From Pseudeuparius sepicola (taxonomy: Eukaryota > Arthropoda > Insecta > Coleoptera > Anthribidae), in NCBI GenBank assembly GCA_963920635.1, contig OY987299.1:67810692-67874691 (forward strand): a stretch of DNA of 64,000 nucleotides. Direction: 5' to 3'. Of the stretch, positions 45,276-56,520 are shown one piece after another. The notes under the pieces are model-generated. The model was not told the DNA's origin. It made no database searches and was given only the letters and a program-made list of their open reading frames with translations. Position 1 is the stretch's first letter. Every line of letters begins with the position of its first letter. The position numbers were made by a program, and so were the translations under genes.

Positions 45276-46410
45276 ATAAATTAAATTAGTTTGTTGCCTC
45301 TAATCTTTCTTATTAGTATTAAAGCCATAATAGGATCGCGAACAGTTGGTGGTGATACCATTGAGTAATATTCCTTTACTCAATGGTGATACTTATTATA
45401 ACCTTTACTCAGGTGATACCTTCAGAAGACCAGCTTGCCATTGCCACCATTCTTGATTGTAAATTCCCTAATTAATTCTTTTAAATCTATTTTATTTCAA
45501 ATCTATTTTTCTGCTTATTATTGCTAAATTCAAAAGTCTCGACTGGTTCATAGTAAGTAGATCTTAGAAAGTTTTTGTTTAGCTTCAGTTTTGAAAATGA
45601 TCTCTCCCGGCATGGTTAAAAATATTCGTAAAGTTAAAAATAAATAAGGAAAGGGACTCTTTAAATTGTATGAAGTTAAGTTATAAAGCAAAGTAACAAC
45701 TAACCCCCACCCCACACAACACCCCACTATAATTTTCCTATTGGATTTAGGTATATTTTTAAAAACACCAAACAAAACTGGGGATTAATCAAAAGGGCGA
45801 AATGCGGCACAATATTCATATTTTTGTCGGCTGTGCTATTTGCTATAAACAAAAAAATAGAAGTATAGGACACTTATTTAAATAGGTATTTTTTGTCGGC
45901 GGCGCGGCAGCTGACAAAGACAAAGAAAGGATTACTCTTGTCGGCATCGGCGGCCGGCTATTTTAGTAAATTTTCAGGGATATAAAAAAAGAATCTGCCT
46001 GCCGGGTGCCTGCCGCATAAATTTTTTTATGTTGTTTCAACTGACTGAGAAAAGGAATAATACATAATAATCATTGAGTAAAGGAATAATTTACTCAATG
46101 ATATAATGTAGATCATACAATCCGGAATTTTATTATCGACTACAACCCTTGCTACGACCTTATTGGCACTGCGTCGAGAGTTTCGTCGTTGACTGAAACC
46201 GTGTTTTCTTACGTTCTTCGCTCTTGTGACTTGAAAGTGAAATAATTATTCTGGAAAATCGTCTTGCACAAAAATATAATCTACCGCCGAAATCAAAGGA
46301 ACCGATACGAATATACATACACCCTAATTTGTGATCGCATCAAGTTAGTAATTCATAATATTACGTGCAAGAATAGGGATTTTTCTGTAATACAATTATT
46401 CTCCAGAAAA
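45276..46410. other. Centre of the 12-kb domain, no gene before THAP
   Basis: Two perfect or near-perfect small palindromes are built from CATTGAGTAAAGGAATAA (45356-45388 and 46071-46102). The rest is AT-rich. A frame at 45548-45775 (minus) is hydrophobic but resembles nothing I know. Confidence 0.45.
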
Positions 46411-46632
46411 ATGCCTATCTCAAAATACAAGTGCGTTTATAATAACAATTGTGACAATTCACGCGCGTCGGGACAATCCCTATTTACGTGTTTTTAAGCG
46501 ATGTGGAACAGATCGGTCGGTACATGGTGTGCGAAAAACTGAAAAACATTTCAATAACAACCATTTTCACTGTGCGGATTCCTCAAAAAAGCGACTTCTA
46601 TCTAATGCAGTGCCGATGCCATTTTTAAAAGG
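46411..46632 (+). pseudogene. Decayed THAP-domain exon
   Basis: THAP is a C2CH zinc-coordinating DNA-binding domain found in P-type, Kolobok and other transposases and in host proteins. The frame from ATG 46411 gives KYKCVYNNNC. A frameshift before 46490 gives KTEKHFNNNHFHCADSSKKR, then LLSNAVPMPF, the AVPTPF-type end of a THAP. The exon ends in a donor-like AAAAG/GTAAGT (46632/46633). The HF segment has lost its normal order and the first half ends in a stop. It is shorter and more damaged than the THAP at 52231. Confidence 0.6.
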
Positions 46633-47400
46633 TAAGTGGCTGCATGAAATCATGGAGTAAATTATTATTTCTTTTAGTAAATTACAGAAAATATTATCGT
46701 AAAAGAAATATTATGTACTTAATGCATTATATGCTTAATGTTAGTAGGTACATTTTTTCATTAAAACCGTTGAGTGAAATATTTGGATAGAGGACCAACG
46801 AATATAGGCCAGGGTAGATAATTTTTGAGAACAAAAAAATCTAGAACAGCATCACACCCATTGGAAAAGAAAAAAAATATAGCAAAAATAACTCAAAAAA
46901 TAATTTAAGGGCGATTTGAGGTACGGGGGTTGTAGGGGGTGATCTTTTAGGGGAAACTGTTTATCACGATTTCCAGCAAAACTGCAACTCCTATCGAAAA
47001 AAGTTGAATGGCAAAGTTATAGGCAATAAAAAGATCTACAACTTTTGTATTTACACTTTTTTCACAAAACCTCAAAATATCGGCGAAAAATCGAAATAAC
47101 CGATTTGTTGGTTTCTAATTTTTACCTCCCACAAAAAAAAATTCCACAAAATTTGGTGGAAACTTACCTTCTTATGTCCCGAACACGCTGTAATTTTTTC
47201 AAATGAAAATATTTATTTTTACCCCTTTCTTTGATTTTAAACCGAAAAAGTAACGATCCAAAAACCGCGCAAGTGGCGCCCTCTGTGAGATACAGCAAAA
47301 TTGATATTTTTAGCTTATTCTCCATCCCCAAAAACACAGCAGTGCCAAATTTCAGTTCAGCAGCTTCATTATTTTGAGAGATGTAGCCATAATTCAATTT
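46633..47400. other. Intergenic, nothing recognised
   Basis: Downstream of the THAP exon no further exon can be recognised. A minus-strand frame at 47164-47403 is short and unassigned. Confidence 0.35.
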
Positions 47401-47535
47401 CAAAAAATGAAATTCAACGCCCTGTATCTCTTAAACAAACAGCATTTCTATAATTCATATTAGCCTCAATCGTCATATTTTGGCCCCAAATATGTGCAGT
47501 TGCTCTATGGACCATTATTAACGAGACACCCTGTA
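47400..47535. repeat. Single mariner-type terminus
   Basis: The right end reads GAGACACCCTGTA, closing at TA 47534-47535. Read inward from the minus strand it begins CAGGGTGTCTCGTTAATAAT. The left partner is not found, although the region back to about 46900 could be its body. Confidence 0.5.
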
Positions 47536-47932
47536 TAATTGAATAGTTATAAATATCCACTATTTTCAAGGTCACTACAAGGTAAACTCTATTTTTTTTC
47601 TTCAAATCGGAACCTATAGTTTTTCTTACGGAATCTTAATATGCAGGAAAAACGAGTGTGTTTGATATGAAATATTCGTTCATTTGTTCTTAAATAATGC
47701 ATAAATAAATCAATAAATGGGGTACTTTTTTTATACAAATGACAACATTAAGAAAATGTTCAAAATGATTCTCCAATGCACTTGTTAATTCGCTTCATAA
47801 AAAAATCATTTGTGCAAAAAGCAATTTATTTCCCTAAATACAAGTAATGGAATCTGAAAAATGACATCTGTGTTTGCATCCAACGTGTTTCTAATTACCT
47901 AATCGGTAGGAACTGGACAAAACTGCGAAATT

Positions 47933-48291
47933 TTGACAATGTTTATCAAAATAATTATTAACATCAAGTTAGCCATGCCAAAATCAGAACAATGCGAAAC
48001 TGACACTATCTGTGTAACTGTGTACATTGTTACACTAAACGTACTTTTTTACTAATTTTTCTGTGTACTTAAGTACTTAGTATGTTAACCTGTATTCTTT
48101 CCGGTTCACTTAATTGAAGCGCCATTATAACTTACTAAGTACTTAAGTGCACAGAAAATTGAGTAAAAAAAGTACGTTTACTGTAACAATGGACACAATT
48201 ACAAGCAACTGACAGCTAGTGACAGTTTCCCATTGTTCTGATTTTGGCATGGCTAACCTGATGTAATAATTATTTTGATAAACATTGTCAA
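47933..48291. mobile_element. 359-bp palindromic element
   Basis: TTGACAATGTTTATCAAAAT at the left is mirrored at the right. CATGCCAAAATCAGAACAAT and AAGTACTTAAGTGCACAGAAA blocks pair on both sides of a centre near 48105. The outermost bases are not flanked by a clear duplication. Confidence 0.7.
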
Positions 48292-48959
48292 TAGCATAAT
48301 AGAAACCTTGTTTTTTTCTTATGTGACCCCATTAAAATTGTATTGTATCGTATTCAGAAAGTTCCAATGTATCAATTTTCACCAAAAAAAGTATATGGTG
48401 CCATTTAAAAAAATTAAATCGGTTAACATGGCAACCACATTTTTTGTGCTACGAAAGATTGCTTGATATCACTAAACGGGAAATAATTTCCCCTAACACT
48501 TTTATTAAAACAAGTTTTTCATATGAGGAATATTTTAAGAAATATAAGCAATATTCCACAATTTCTATCCACACTGTATTGTCATGCAGGTAATGCGCTG
48601 TAACTCATGTATTAATACTTTTATTGGAGTCATTTTGCTTTAAAAACATGTTTAGGAAACTACCCCCATTGTTTAGGAAACCACCTTATAGCACAATTCG
48701 TACCAGGATTTCGAGTGTAACCTTTTGGTTGGACACTCAGGAGGCAGTCCCCTGACATCTTTATTAGACTAGTTCCCATTATTATTTTATTTTGCAATTG
48801 AAACACCCGCGTTTCTTTTATTTTTTAACGAAATAATGTGCCTAGAGGATACAAAACGATTAGTGCGGACCCTGCCTCTGTCCTTGTAAATATCTATCTA
48901 TCCCTCCTCCGATTTTTGTCTGTGGAAAAATAAAATATAATACCGGATTTTTTATTAAA
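48292..48959. other. Intergenic, nothing recognised
   Basis: A frame at 48275-48466 is AT-rich and unassigned. No repeat or RNA gene is evident. Confidence 0.35.
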
Positions 48960-49330
48960 AAATAAAAAACCTTTTTTAAAACAAGCCTTTATTTAAGCCA
49001 TTTACCTACTAAAACAGATAAAATAAGTTTAGGTTTTCGTTAAGATAATTCAATGTCAAACTGCGAAAAGCTTTTTTAAATCAAAAAGCAGCTTGTCGTG
49101 CGAGCTGTTTAGAAACTACATACTTTAGCACGTACTTTGCTTATCAACCGATAAAATTAATTGGTAAAAACATTTCGCGCGACAAGCTTTGTGATTTAAA
49201 AAAGCTTGTCGCAATTTGGAATTGAATTATCTTATCGAAAACCTAAACTTCTTTTATTCGTTTTAGTACATGGCTTAATAAAAAAGCTTGGTTTTAAAAA
49301 GTTTTCTTTATTTTTATTTTATTTTATGCT
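48960..49330. repeat. 400-bp palindromic repeat, copy B
   Basis: Homologous to 44868-45275, with the same TTAAGATAATTC and TTGAATTATCTTA arms and AAGCTTGTCGC centre. Its outer flank (GCTTTTTAGCACCTATTTGA) is the complement of the flank of copy A, consistent with the inverted layout of the domain. Confidence 0.75.
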
Positions 49331-49366
49331 TTTTAGCACCTATTTGATTCCCATGTCAGGAAGGAC

Positions 49367-49471
49367 ATACATACATACATACATACATACATACATACAT
49401 ACATACATACATACATACATACGTACGTACGTACATACATACATACATACATACATACATACATACATACA
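49367..49471. repeat. ACAT tetranucleotide microsatellite
   Basis: About 26 units of CATA with a short ACGTACGTACGTAC interruption near 49422. It gives false reading frames of His-Thr-Tyr-Ile on one strand and Tyr-Val-Cys-Met on the other. Confidence 0.97.
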
Positions 49472-49569
49472 GTTTGTGTACATCAAAAAATTGTATTTAT
49501 TAAACGCAGTAAGAAACCATCGAGCCACGCCAGACGATTCCCCAATAATAATTATTAATAAAAAAAAAT

Positions 49570-51618
49570 TATCAAAAAAATTAAAACCGACTTCAAAAAT
49601 TTGCCCGTATGCACACTCCACTAAAAATTTTAAAAATTACAAAAATTAACACCGACTTCACAAATTTGCGCGTATGCACATTTAAACTAAAATTTTAGAA
49701 ATAGGTTTCTCTTTCTAAATTGAAGTATCTTTGGATTTGGTGATTTAGTGGAAAGTGCATACGGGCAAAATTTTGAACTCGGTCTTATTTTTTTGTTAAT
49801 TTTTTTATTTATTATTTTTAGTGAATTATTAAGAATTATCGAAATCGGTCCAATATTAAATGTCATCCCCTATTTTTCACCCTTATGGGTGGAATTTTTT
49901 CTTCAAATTTAAATGAAGCCATTCCTAAAGTAATCCCTTTCTAATAAAAAAAGAATCATCGAAATCGGTTCAATATGAAATTTCATCCCCTATTTGTCCA
50001 CCCTAAGGGGTGGAATTTTTTCTTCAAATTTAAATGAAACCACTCCTAAAGTAATCCCTTTTTAATAAAAAAGAATCACCGAAACCGGTCCAATATGAAA
50101 TTTCACCCCCTATTTTTCCACCCTTAGAGGTGGAATTTTGTCTTCAAATTTAGATGGGGCCACCTCTAAGGTACTCCCTTTCTAATAAAAAAAGAATAAT
50201 CGAAATCGGTTCAATATGATAGTTCATCCCCTATTTGTCCACCCTTGGGGTGGAATTTTTTCTTCAAATTTAAATGAAACCACTCCTAAAGTAATCCCTT
50301 TCTAATAAAAAAGAATCACCGAAATCGGTCCAATATGAAATTTTATCCGCTATTTTTCCACCCTTAGGGTGGAATTTTTTCTTCAAATTTAAATGGAGCC
50401 ACCTCTAAGGTACTCCCTTTCTAATAAAAAAAGAATCAACGAAATCGGTTCAATATGAAATTTAATCCCCTATTTAATTGTCCACCCATAGGGGTGGAAT
50501 TTTTTCTTCAAATTTATATGGGGCCACCTTTAAGGTACCTCCTTTTTAATAAGAAAATAATCATCGAAATCGGTTCAATATGAAACTTCATCCCCTATTT
50601 GTCCACCTTTAGGGGTGGGATTTTTTCTTCAAATTTAAATGAAGCCACTCCTAAAGTAATCCCTTTCTAATAAAAAAAGAATCATCGGAATCGGTTCAAT
50701 ATGAAATTTCATCCCCTATTTTTCCACCTTTAGGGGTGGAATTTTTTCTTCAAATTTAAATGGGGCCACCTCTAAGGTACTCCCTTTCTAATAAAAAAAG
50801 AATCAACGAAATCGGTTCAATATTAATTTTAATCCCCTATTTGTCCACCCTTAGGGGTGGAATTTTTTCTTCAAATTTATATGGGGACACCTTTAAGGTA
50901 CCTCCTTTTTAATAATAAAAGAATCATCGAAATCGGATTAATATGAAATTTCATCCCCTATTTGTCCACCTTTAGGGGTGGGATTTTTTCTTCAAATTTA
51001 AATGAAGCCACTCCTAAAGTAATCCCTTTCTAATAAAAAAAGAATCATCGAAATCGGTTCAATATGAAATTTCATCCCCTATTTGTCCACCCTTAGGGGC
51101 GGAATTTTTTCTTTAAATTTAAATGAACCCACTCCTAAAGTAATCCCTTTGTAATAAAAAAAGAATCATCGAAATCGGTCCAATATGAAATTTCATCCCC
51201 CTTTTTTTCCACCCTTAGGGCTAGAATTTTTTCTTCAAATTTAAATGGGGCCACCTCTAAGGTACTCCCTTTCTAATAAAAAAAGAATCATCGAAATCGG
51301 TTCAATATGAAATTTAATCCCCTATTTGTCCACCCTTAGGGGTGGAATTTTTTCTTCAAATTTAAATGAAGCCACTCCTACAGTAATCCCTTTGTAATAA
51401 AAAAAGAATCATCGAAATCGGTCCAATATGAAATTTCATCCCCTATTTTTCCACCCTTAGGGGTGGAATTTTTTCTTCAGATTTAAATGGGGCCATTCTG
51501 TAGGTATACCCTTTCAAATAAAAAAAGAATTGTCCAAATCGGTTTTTAAATGACGGAGTTATGAGGTAACAAACATAAAAAATACAACCGAATTGATAAA
51601 CCTCCTTTTTTGAAGTCG
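49570..51618 (-). repeat. 121-bp tandem repeat, right array and flanks
   Basis: About fifteen units inverted relative to 42309-43400, marked by AATCGGTTCAATATGAAATT with a period near 121. The block is bounded at the left by AAACCGACTTCAAAAA and at the right by TTTTTTGAAGTCGGTT, that is, by an inverted 15-bp end. The tail contains ACAACCGAATTGATAAACCT. The left array lacks this tail. Confidence 0.9.
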
Positions 51619-52230
51619 GTTAAAAATCTATAGCCCCACAGAAAAAGAATTCATCGTAGCTTCGCGCACGGCATTTGTTTTTTTTTTGGGTCAAGGTCAA
51701 TAAATTAGCATCGCACCCGTTGTCACCGATATGGCAACGTCTGAAATGTTCCCGTTTAGAGTTTTAAACTTATATCCTTTCAATACCACAATTTTTTCTA
51801 CCGTGGCCCAGATGGCGCCCAACGCGATAGCGATTTCTTCTGTAAACTTTGCCTATAGTAAGCTCAAGAACTTTCAGAGAATTTTTAAATTTATGGTGAA
51901 TGCACTGGGTCAAATTCCTTGTCGCATCAGGAAATAGGGTGTTACAGATCCGGCCATTTGCTCGATTCCTCTTATTATTCCTTTACTCAATGGTTTTACT
52001 TTATTATTGTGAGTTTTTTGAGTTTTACCTGTTATAAAGTGTGTCTGTGTGTTGTTTTTATTTGATTTTTGTGCCGTGTTTATTATTATTCAGAGACACT
52101 AAGTGCCTGATACTTGAATTTCTACAGAAGGGAAGGTGAGCATTTCTTGACATATTATTAATAATAAAAGTACGAGGTTGATAATATACTATTTTTGGGT
52201 ACTTTACAGAATAGTCCTATTAACGAAAAT
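51619..52230 (+). other. Upstream region and 5' exon of the THAP gene
   Basis: Contains the inverted CCATTGAGTAAAGGAATAA copy (51974-51992). A donor AAG/GTGAGC lies at 52134/52135 and an acceptor TACTTTACAG ends at 52208, so a non-coding 5' exon is likely spliced to the exon with the ATG. A frame at 51731-51937 is unassigned. Confidence 0.45.
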
Positions 52231-52915
52231 ATGCCGGGGACTAGGCCAGGGGGAACAAGGTGTGCCGTATATGGGTGTAATAACACTTATTATGCTACAA
52301 AAGCCCAAACTGGGCAGAATATCATATTTCATGCTTTTCCAAAACCAAAGGACCTTTTCTCTAAAACTATACAAAGTGAGTGGATATCAAGGTGCAAAAG
52401 AAAAGGCAAATTCAACCCTAACACTAGCCATATATGTTCACAACATTTTGTAGACAATGACTACGAAAGAGATCTTCGAAATGAATTATTAGGTAAGTAA
52501 AATTTTCTTTGCAAGCTAGCCATCTAAAAAGTGCAAGAATATAAATATATATATTTTTTAATTTAAGGCTTACCTTTAAGAAAGCATTTAAAAAAACGCA
52601 GTTCCTACATTAAAAATACCTTCCACAAAAACTATTACTGCAACAACCTCGGCAACAACTAATACATCACGTTCTGATAGACTTACCGAAAGACAAAGAA
52701 AGGAAGAAATAGAAAAAATATTTGTTGATTTGTCTGCAATAGAAGGTGGAGAAACTGCAAAATTAGAAGGCAGTTCTTGCCCAGCGACACTTACTGAAAT
52801 TGGAATTCCCCGACAAGCAATTATTCAGGAATCAGATGAAGTTTTTAAAAAAGAAGTTAACATGCCTTTTGTAGTTATAAAAGATATTTGTAAATTCAGA
52901 ACTATTAATTATTAG
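52231..52915 (+). CDS. THAP-domain protein, two coding exons, one frameshift
   Basis: Probable DNA-binding protein. Exon 1 (ATG 52231 to 52492) encodes a complete THAP zinc finger: CAVYGCNN, FHAFPKPK, W, C and SHICSQHF supply the C2-CH ligands. The donor AG/GTAAGT at 52493 and an acceptor ending 52567 join in frame to give NELLGLPLRKHLKK. Exon 2 then needs one extra base at the A-run 52590-52596 to enter AVPTLKIPSTKT, the AVPTL end of THAP, and continues to a stop at 52915. A basic/acidic segment (LTERQRKEEIEKIFVDLSAI) follows. No DDE domain is present, so this is either a stand-alone THAP gene or the 5' part of a THAP transposase whose catalytic part is lost. It lies inside the inverted domain. 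Confidence 0.75.
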
Positions 52916-53640
52916 AATCAATTTTCGAAATTTAAAAGCATAATACTTCACAAAGAAATAGTTCTGTGGATCCTCTTTGAAAAAAAAAAGCGGAAATTAA
53001 ACAAAATTATAAATTAGAATATTTATTATTTATGAATTATTATGAATAAATAAATGACTATACCTATGTTTTCAACTGTGTTTTAATTTGCCTTGGAGCA
53101 TTTTATTAGTGTTCTATTTTTTATTATTATTGATTCACCATTCACATATTATAATATGAATATATCATAATCAAAAAATGCTCTTCAAAATCAAACTAAT
53201 CAAAGGAGGCCCACAATTATTAACAGAATAATTCTGTATAATATATTATAATCTGTGTGCCATACTAAAAACTATTTAAGGCAAAATTCGCACCTTCTGA
53301 AAACACATTTGCTGCAATAATGCGCTTTTTTCTCGTATTGGTTGGAGAAATTGTCATAAAAAATTCGTGTTCAAAAAACAAGAGTGAACTTTATTGATTT
53401 ATATTTGTTTACAATCCTTAAAAAATAAATCCGAAAAAGCAAAAGTATCTAAAGCTTACTTTTTGTTTTTATGAACTTAAAAAAAAAGCACAAGTCGCTT
53501 TCTGAAGGCGCGCGATTGGGTGTTTCGTGATGCGAGTTTACGCAGTACGTCTAACTGTGACTTCATCACGTCGGGCGGCTCGGCGGACAGATTCGCGCGA
53601 TTGAGCTATCCTGTCTGGTTTAACGTTGTTGGCTCGTAGC
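52916..53640. other. 3' flank of THAP gene and right arm end
   Basis: AT-rich. Poly-A signal-like AATAAATAAATG lies near 53044. The right end-like segment of the 12-kb domain is at 53500-53640, with ATTGAGCTATCCTGTCTGGT. No further exon is recognised. Confidence 0.45.
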
Positions 53641-53700
53641 AACATCCCAAGACCCGTAAATTTGGGTCTTGTGCTACATCCTCAAATTGCCAATTATTAG

Positions 53701-54222
53701 CCGCGTTCCTTTTGCCACTTTTCTTAAGAATTCTTACTTTATCTCAGTTGGTGGCAGTTCCTTTTACAAATGAGAATGTGAGCTAAAGTGAGATTTTTTA
53801 CCTCCCCCCTCACCCTTGAAGCACATCCTCGCGAGGACACTCACTATCGAGCATATTGGCTCAGTTTGGTGATGGAGAAAATGACCGTTTCACAAGATGA
53901 GCCTTTGACAGAAAAAAACAAACTGGCTCGGCTAACAACTGAGCTAAAGTTCTCAGTGTAGGGGCAAAAGGAACGCGGTAAAAGGCTCATCTTGTGAAAG
54001 GGTCATTTTCCCCACCACCAAACTGAGCCAATATGCTCGATCGCGTTGAAGAGTGAGGGAACTCAACATCGATAGTGAGTGTCCTCGCCAGGATGTGCTT
54101 GAAGGGTGAAGGGGGGGGGGGGTAAAAAATCTCACTTTAGCTCACATTCTCATTTGTAAAAGGAACTGCCACCAACTGAGATAAAGTAAGAATTCTTAAG
54201 AAAAGTGGCAAAAGGAACGCGG
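53701..54222. mobile_element. 522-bp hairpin element with internal end copy
   Basis: CCGCGTTCCTTTTGCCACTT is mirrored at the right end, and pairing runs through most of both halves. The right-end motif GGCAAAAGGAACGCGG also occurs in the middle (53963-53978). This suggests a shorter unit (53701-53978) that was duplicated as an inverted copy. No clear target duplication. Confidence 0.75.
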
Positions 54223-54647
54223 AGATTATTTACCTTGATTATCCCTACAGGCGAACGAAACAGCTTATATATGAGGCGCCTCGTTCGAAGAGATCACTCC
54301 CGCCGCTCCCCCTCTCGAAATTCGATTGAGTGAACAAGGCCCATTTTGAAAAATCTGGATAATTTGAACTCTATGACCATGGGCGACACGCTACACCCTA
54401 CGGGCCTACGGCCGTCCCTAAACAACGAGAAACCCACAAAAAGGGGAAATATTCTTCACTTTTTTTACTTTGTGGTCAAATGGGTCCTCAGTCTATAATC
54501 TGTGGTCCTCAGGGTGCTACTAATAGAGATCATAATTATGAAAGACCCGAGCATCGCGTCATATTTCATTGTTGTTTGCGAACTAGGGTGGCGCTACACG
54601 ACGAAAAAAATGTCCAGCGCTCTTGGCCATAGCGGTGTTTTTCTTTA
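54223..54647. other. Spacer with dispersed repeat copy 2
   Basis: Positions 54541-54606 repeat the 70-bp sequence of 35849-35917. Elsewhere no feature beyond a short repeated TGGTCCTCAG near 54480-54520. Confidence 0.45.
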
Positions 54648-54669
54648 AAGACATGTACCAGATAGCAAA

Positions 54670-54786
54670 GGACATCCGTGGGACTTCCTTTTTGGTCCTC
54701 TTTAGGTCCGAATGTCCCGTACCTAAAGAGGACATCCCAGGGACATCCCGGTTCGGACGTCCTAGGGATAAAATACATGGATGTCC
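54670..54786. repeat. Left cluster of GGACATCC-type subterminal repeats
   Basis: GGACATCC at 54670, GGACATCCC at 54730 and 54741, GGACGTCC at 54755 and GGATGTCC at 54779, plus AATGTCCC near 54711. Spacings are irregular and both orientations occur. The spacing and density suggest protein-binding sites. Confidence 0.65.
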
Positions 54787-54789
54787 TCG

Positions 54790-56520
54790 GGAGGTCTCTG
54801 GTATATCCATAAAATATAAACTGATATTCCCCATGGATTTATGGAAGAAGCCTGATATTTTCTAGGAAATACGGGTATATTACATATTTAGGTAATATTC
54901 CTATTCCTATTCTGTATACTGTTCAAATTTAAAATTCGCGCCAACAAAATCGCCGCCTGTTGGAGGGAAACTGCAGCTTCGTAATTTTAACAGCGTTGTC
55001 GGTTCTCGGATTAATATAGAATTGGGAAATTCTAGTTATTGTTCTGTTTTTTTCATGACGTTCATTATTTCCGAAAGAGTATAATGTATCATAAATACAT
55101 CCAAATTAATTTGTGGAAATGTTTTTTAGGACTCGGGTCAGCAGCTGTTTAATTTAGAGTTTGCAGTTTCCGCCCGCAACGCCGCGGGGGCGCACTAACT
55201 GGCAACGTTGCACATGTTCCTGCACAGTGCACACAGCAGTGAAAGGCCGCCATGGCATGACGCTGCGTTTTGTACCCTTCATAGTTTATGTTGTTTTTCA
55301 ACAATCTGCTGCGTTCTTTAGTCATTTTAAGCCTGGTTCCTGGTTTATACACTTTCTGCAATAAATAATTAGTGTTGTGACGGCCGTTATATATTGTGTA
55401 TTTGTGTGGTTTCTTCACGCGAATAGGTACAAAAAGTGAGGTTTGGCGCCGTTATGCTATTATATTTTTATTTATGGTATTACATTTTGTAGAAACGGCA
55501 AAACCTTGGTAAAAGCTTTGATTACTTGTTGATGTCATAGTAATATATACAGTATATATTATGTACGCAGTATAAACAAGCCCTATACCTATATCTGTGG
55601 CGAAAGAGCTGGAGAAAGTGGAAGTCTGGCTCTGCATTTTGCAAGGCATTTTGCAAGGTAGGTTTTGAGTTGGATTATATTCCTAGATTATCCATACAAT
55701 AGATACATGGGTATATGTAGCAATAATAATGTGGGTACATGTAACTATAGTTCATTATTTCAATGTAAAGCGCTATATATAATATAATGTTACATAGTGC
55801 CATAGCCTAAAGACTTGTTCTTTATGGGCTATACATATGGTAGTGCATTACATTCAAGTTATGAACTAACTGTAATGGTGCAAATGTGTTGGAGCTGTGG
55901 TAAACAATAGGGGTATTCTTTCGTATTTGATATAATATCCGATCTGGTCCTGGTCATTTGACCTAAAGCCATTTTCTTAAAAAAGCTGGGATAGTTAAAA
56001 TTCATATCTAAAGTACGTAATACGTTTTTGTGTGAAAAACCCACTGGGTTTTTGAGATGGGTTTTTGCGTATGTCAACCCTGAACCTAACCTCTCTTCGG
56101 ATGTGTTTATACTTTGGCAAGGTGCAAATAAGGCGTGGTAAATCGAGCAAAAAAGAAAACTGTGAAAATAACATTATAACTCCAATATATTAGCACATGC
56201 ATTCGTTGAAGTTAGATTGATTTTGTTCGCTTCGCTTTTGTCGCTCTTATCGTTTATCGCTGCGCCAACATATTCGAACCCTAAGAAGAAATAATATCAA
56301 TAACTTAGAATCTTTACTTACGTTTCTTCGAGCGTTTCTTATTTTAATTTATAAAAATATTTAAAAACAATTAAGTATTGTAATTTTTATTATTTAGTTA
56401 CATTTCTCTTCTTATTCTTAATTTTATTATTATTATTGCTATAATATTATTTTTACTGAAACGCATGAATTTACATTAAAGGACTTACCGGAAAATAATT
56501 TGGAAAAATACGTAAAATAA
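54790..56520. other. 5' region of the CACTA-like element, no coding frame
   Basis: AT-rich with many short frames; none resembles a protein family. It may hold the promoter and leader of the transposase gene. Confidence 0.4.

Larger units (their letters stand above)
41640..53655. other. Large inverted domain, paired arms about 12 kb apart
   Basis: The segment AACGTTAAACCAGACAGGAT on the left (about 41666) is mirrored at about 53617-53636, and flanking similarity covers roughly 100 bp. TTAA lies at the inner edge of both. Moving inward, paired inverted features are the CCATTGAGTAAAGGAATAA motif (41828 with 51992), the 121-bp arrays (42309-43400 with 49840-51560), the ACCGACTTCAAAAATTTGCC block (43460 with 49576) and a 400-bp palindromic repeat (44868 with 48960). 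The right arm contains an additional THAP gene. Whether this is one element or two related elements in opposite orientation is not resolved. Confidence 0.65.

Noticed and set aside
49206..49649. 147-residue plus-strand frame and overlapping minus-strand frame
   Set aside because: Both are mostly the translation of the CATA microsatellite; no conserved flank.
52231..52915. THAP gene as a complete transposase
   Set aside because: Only the THAP finger and a short charged tail are present; no DDE region within 1.5 kb downstream.
54566..54865. Overlapping frames of about 80 residues in the GGACATCC cluster
   Set aside because: They are translations of the subterminal repeats; both strands are open by chance.
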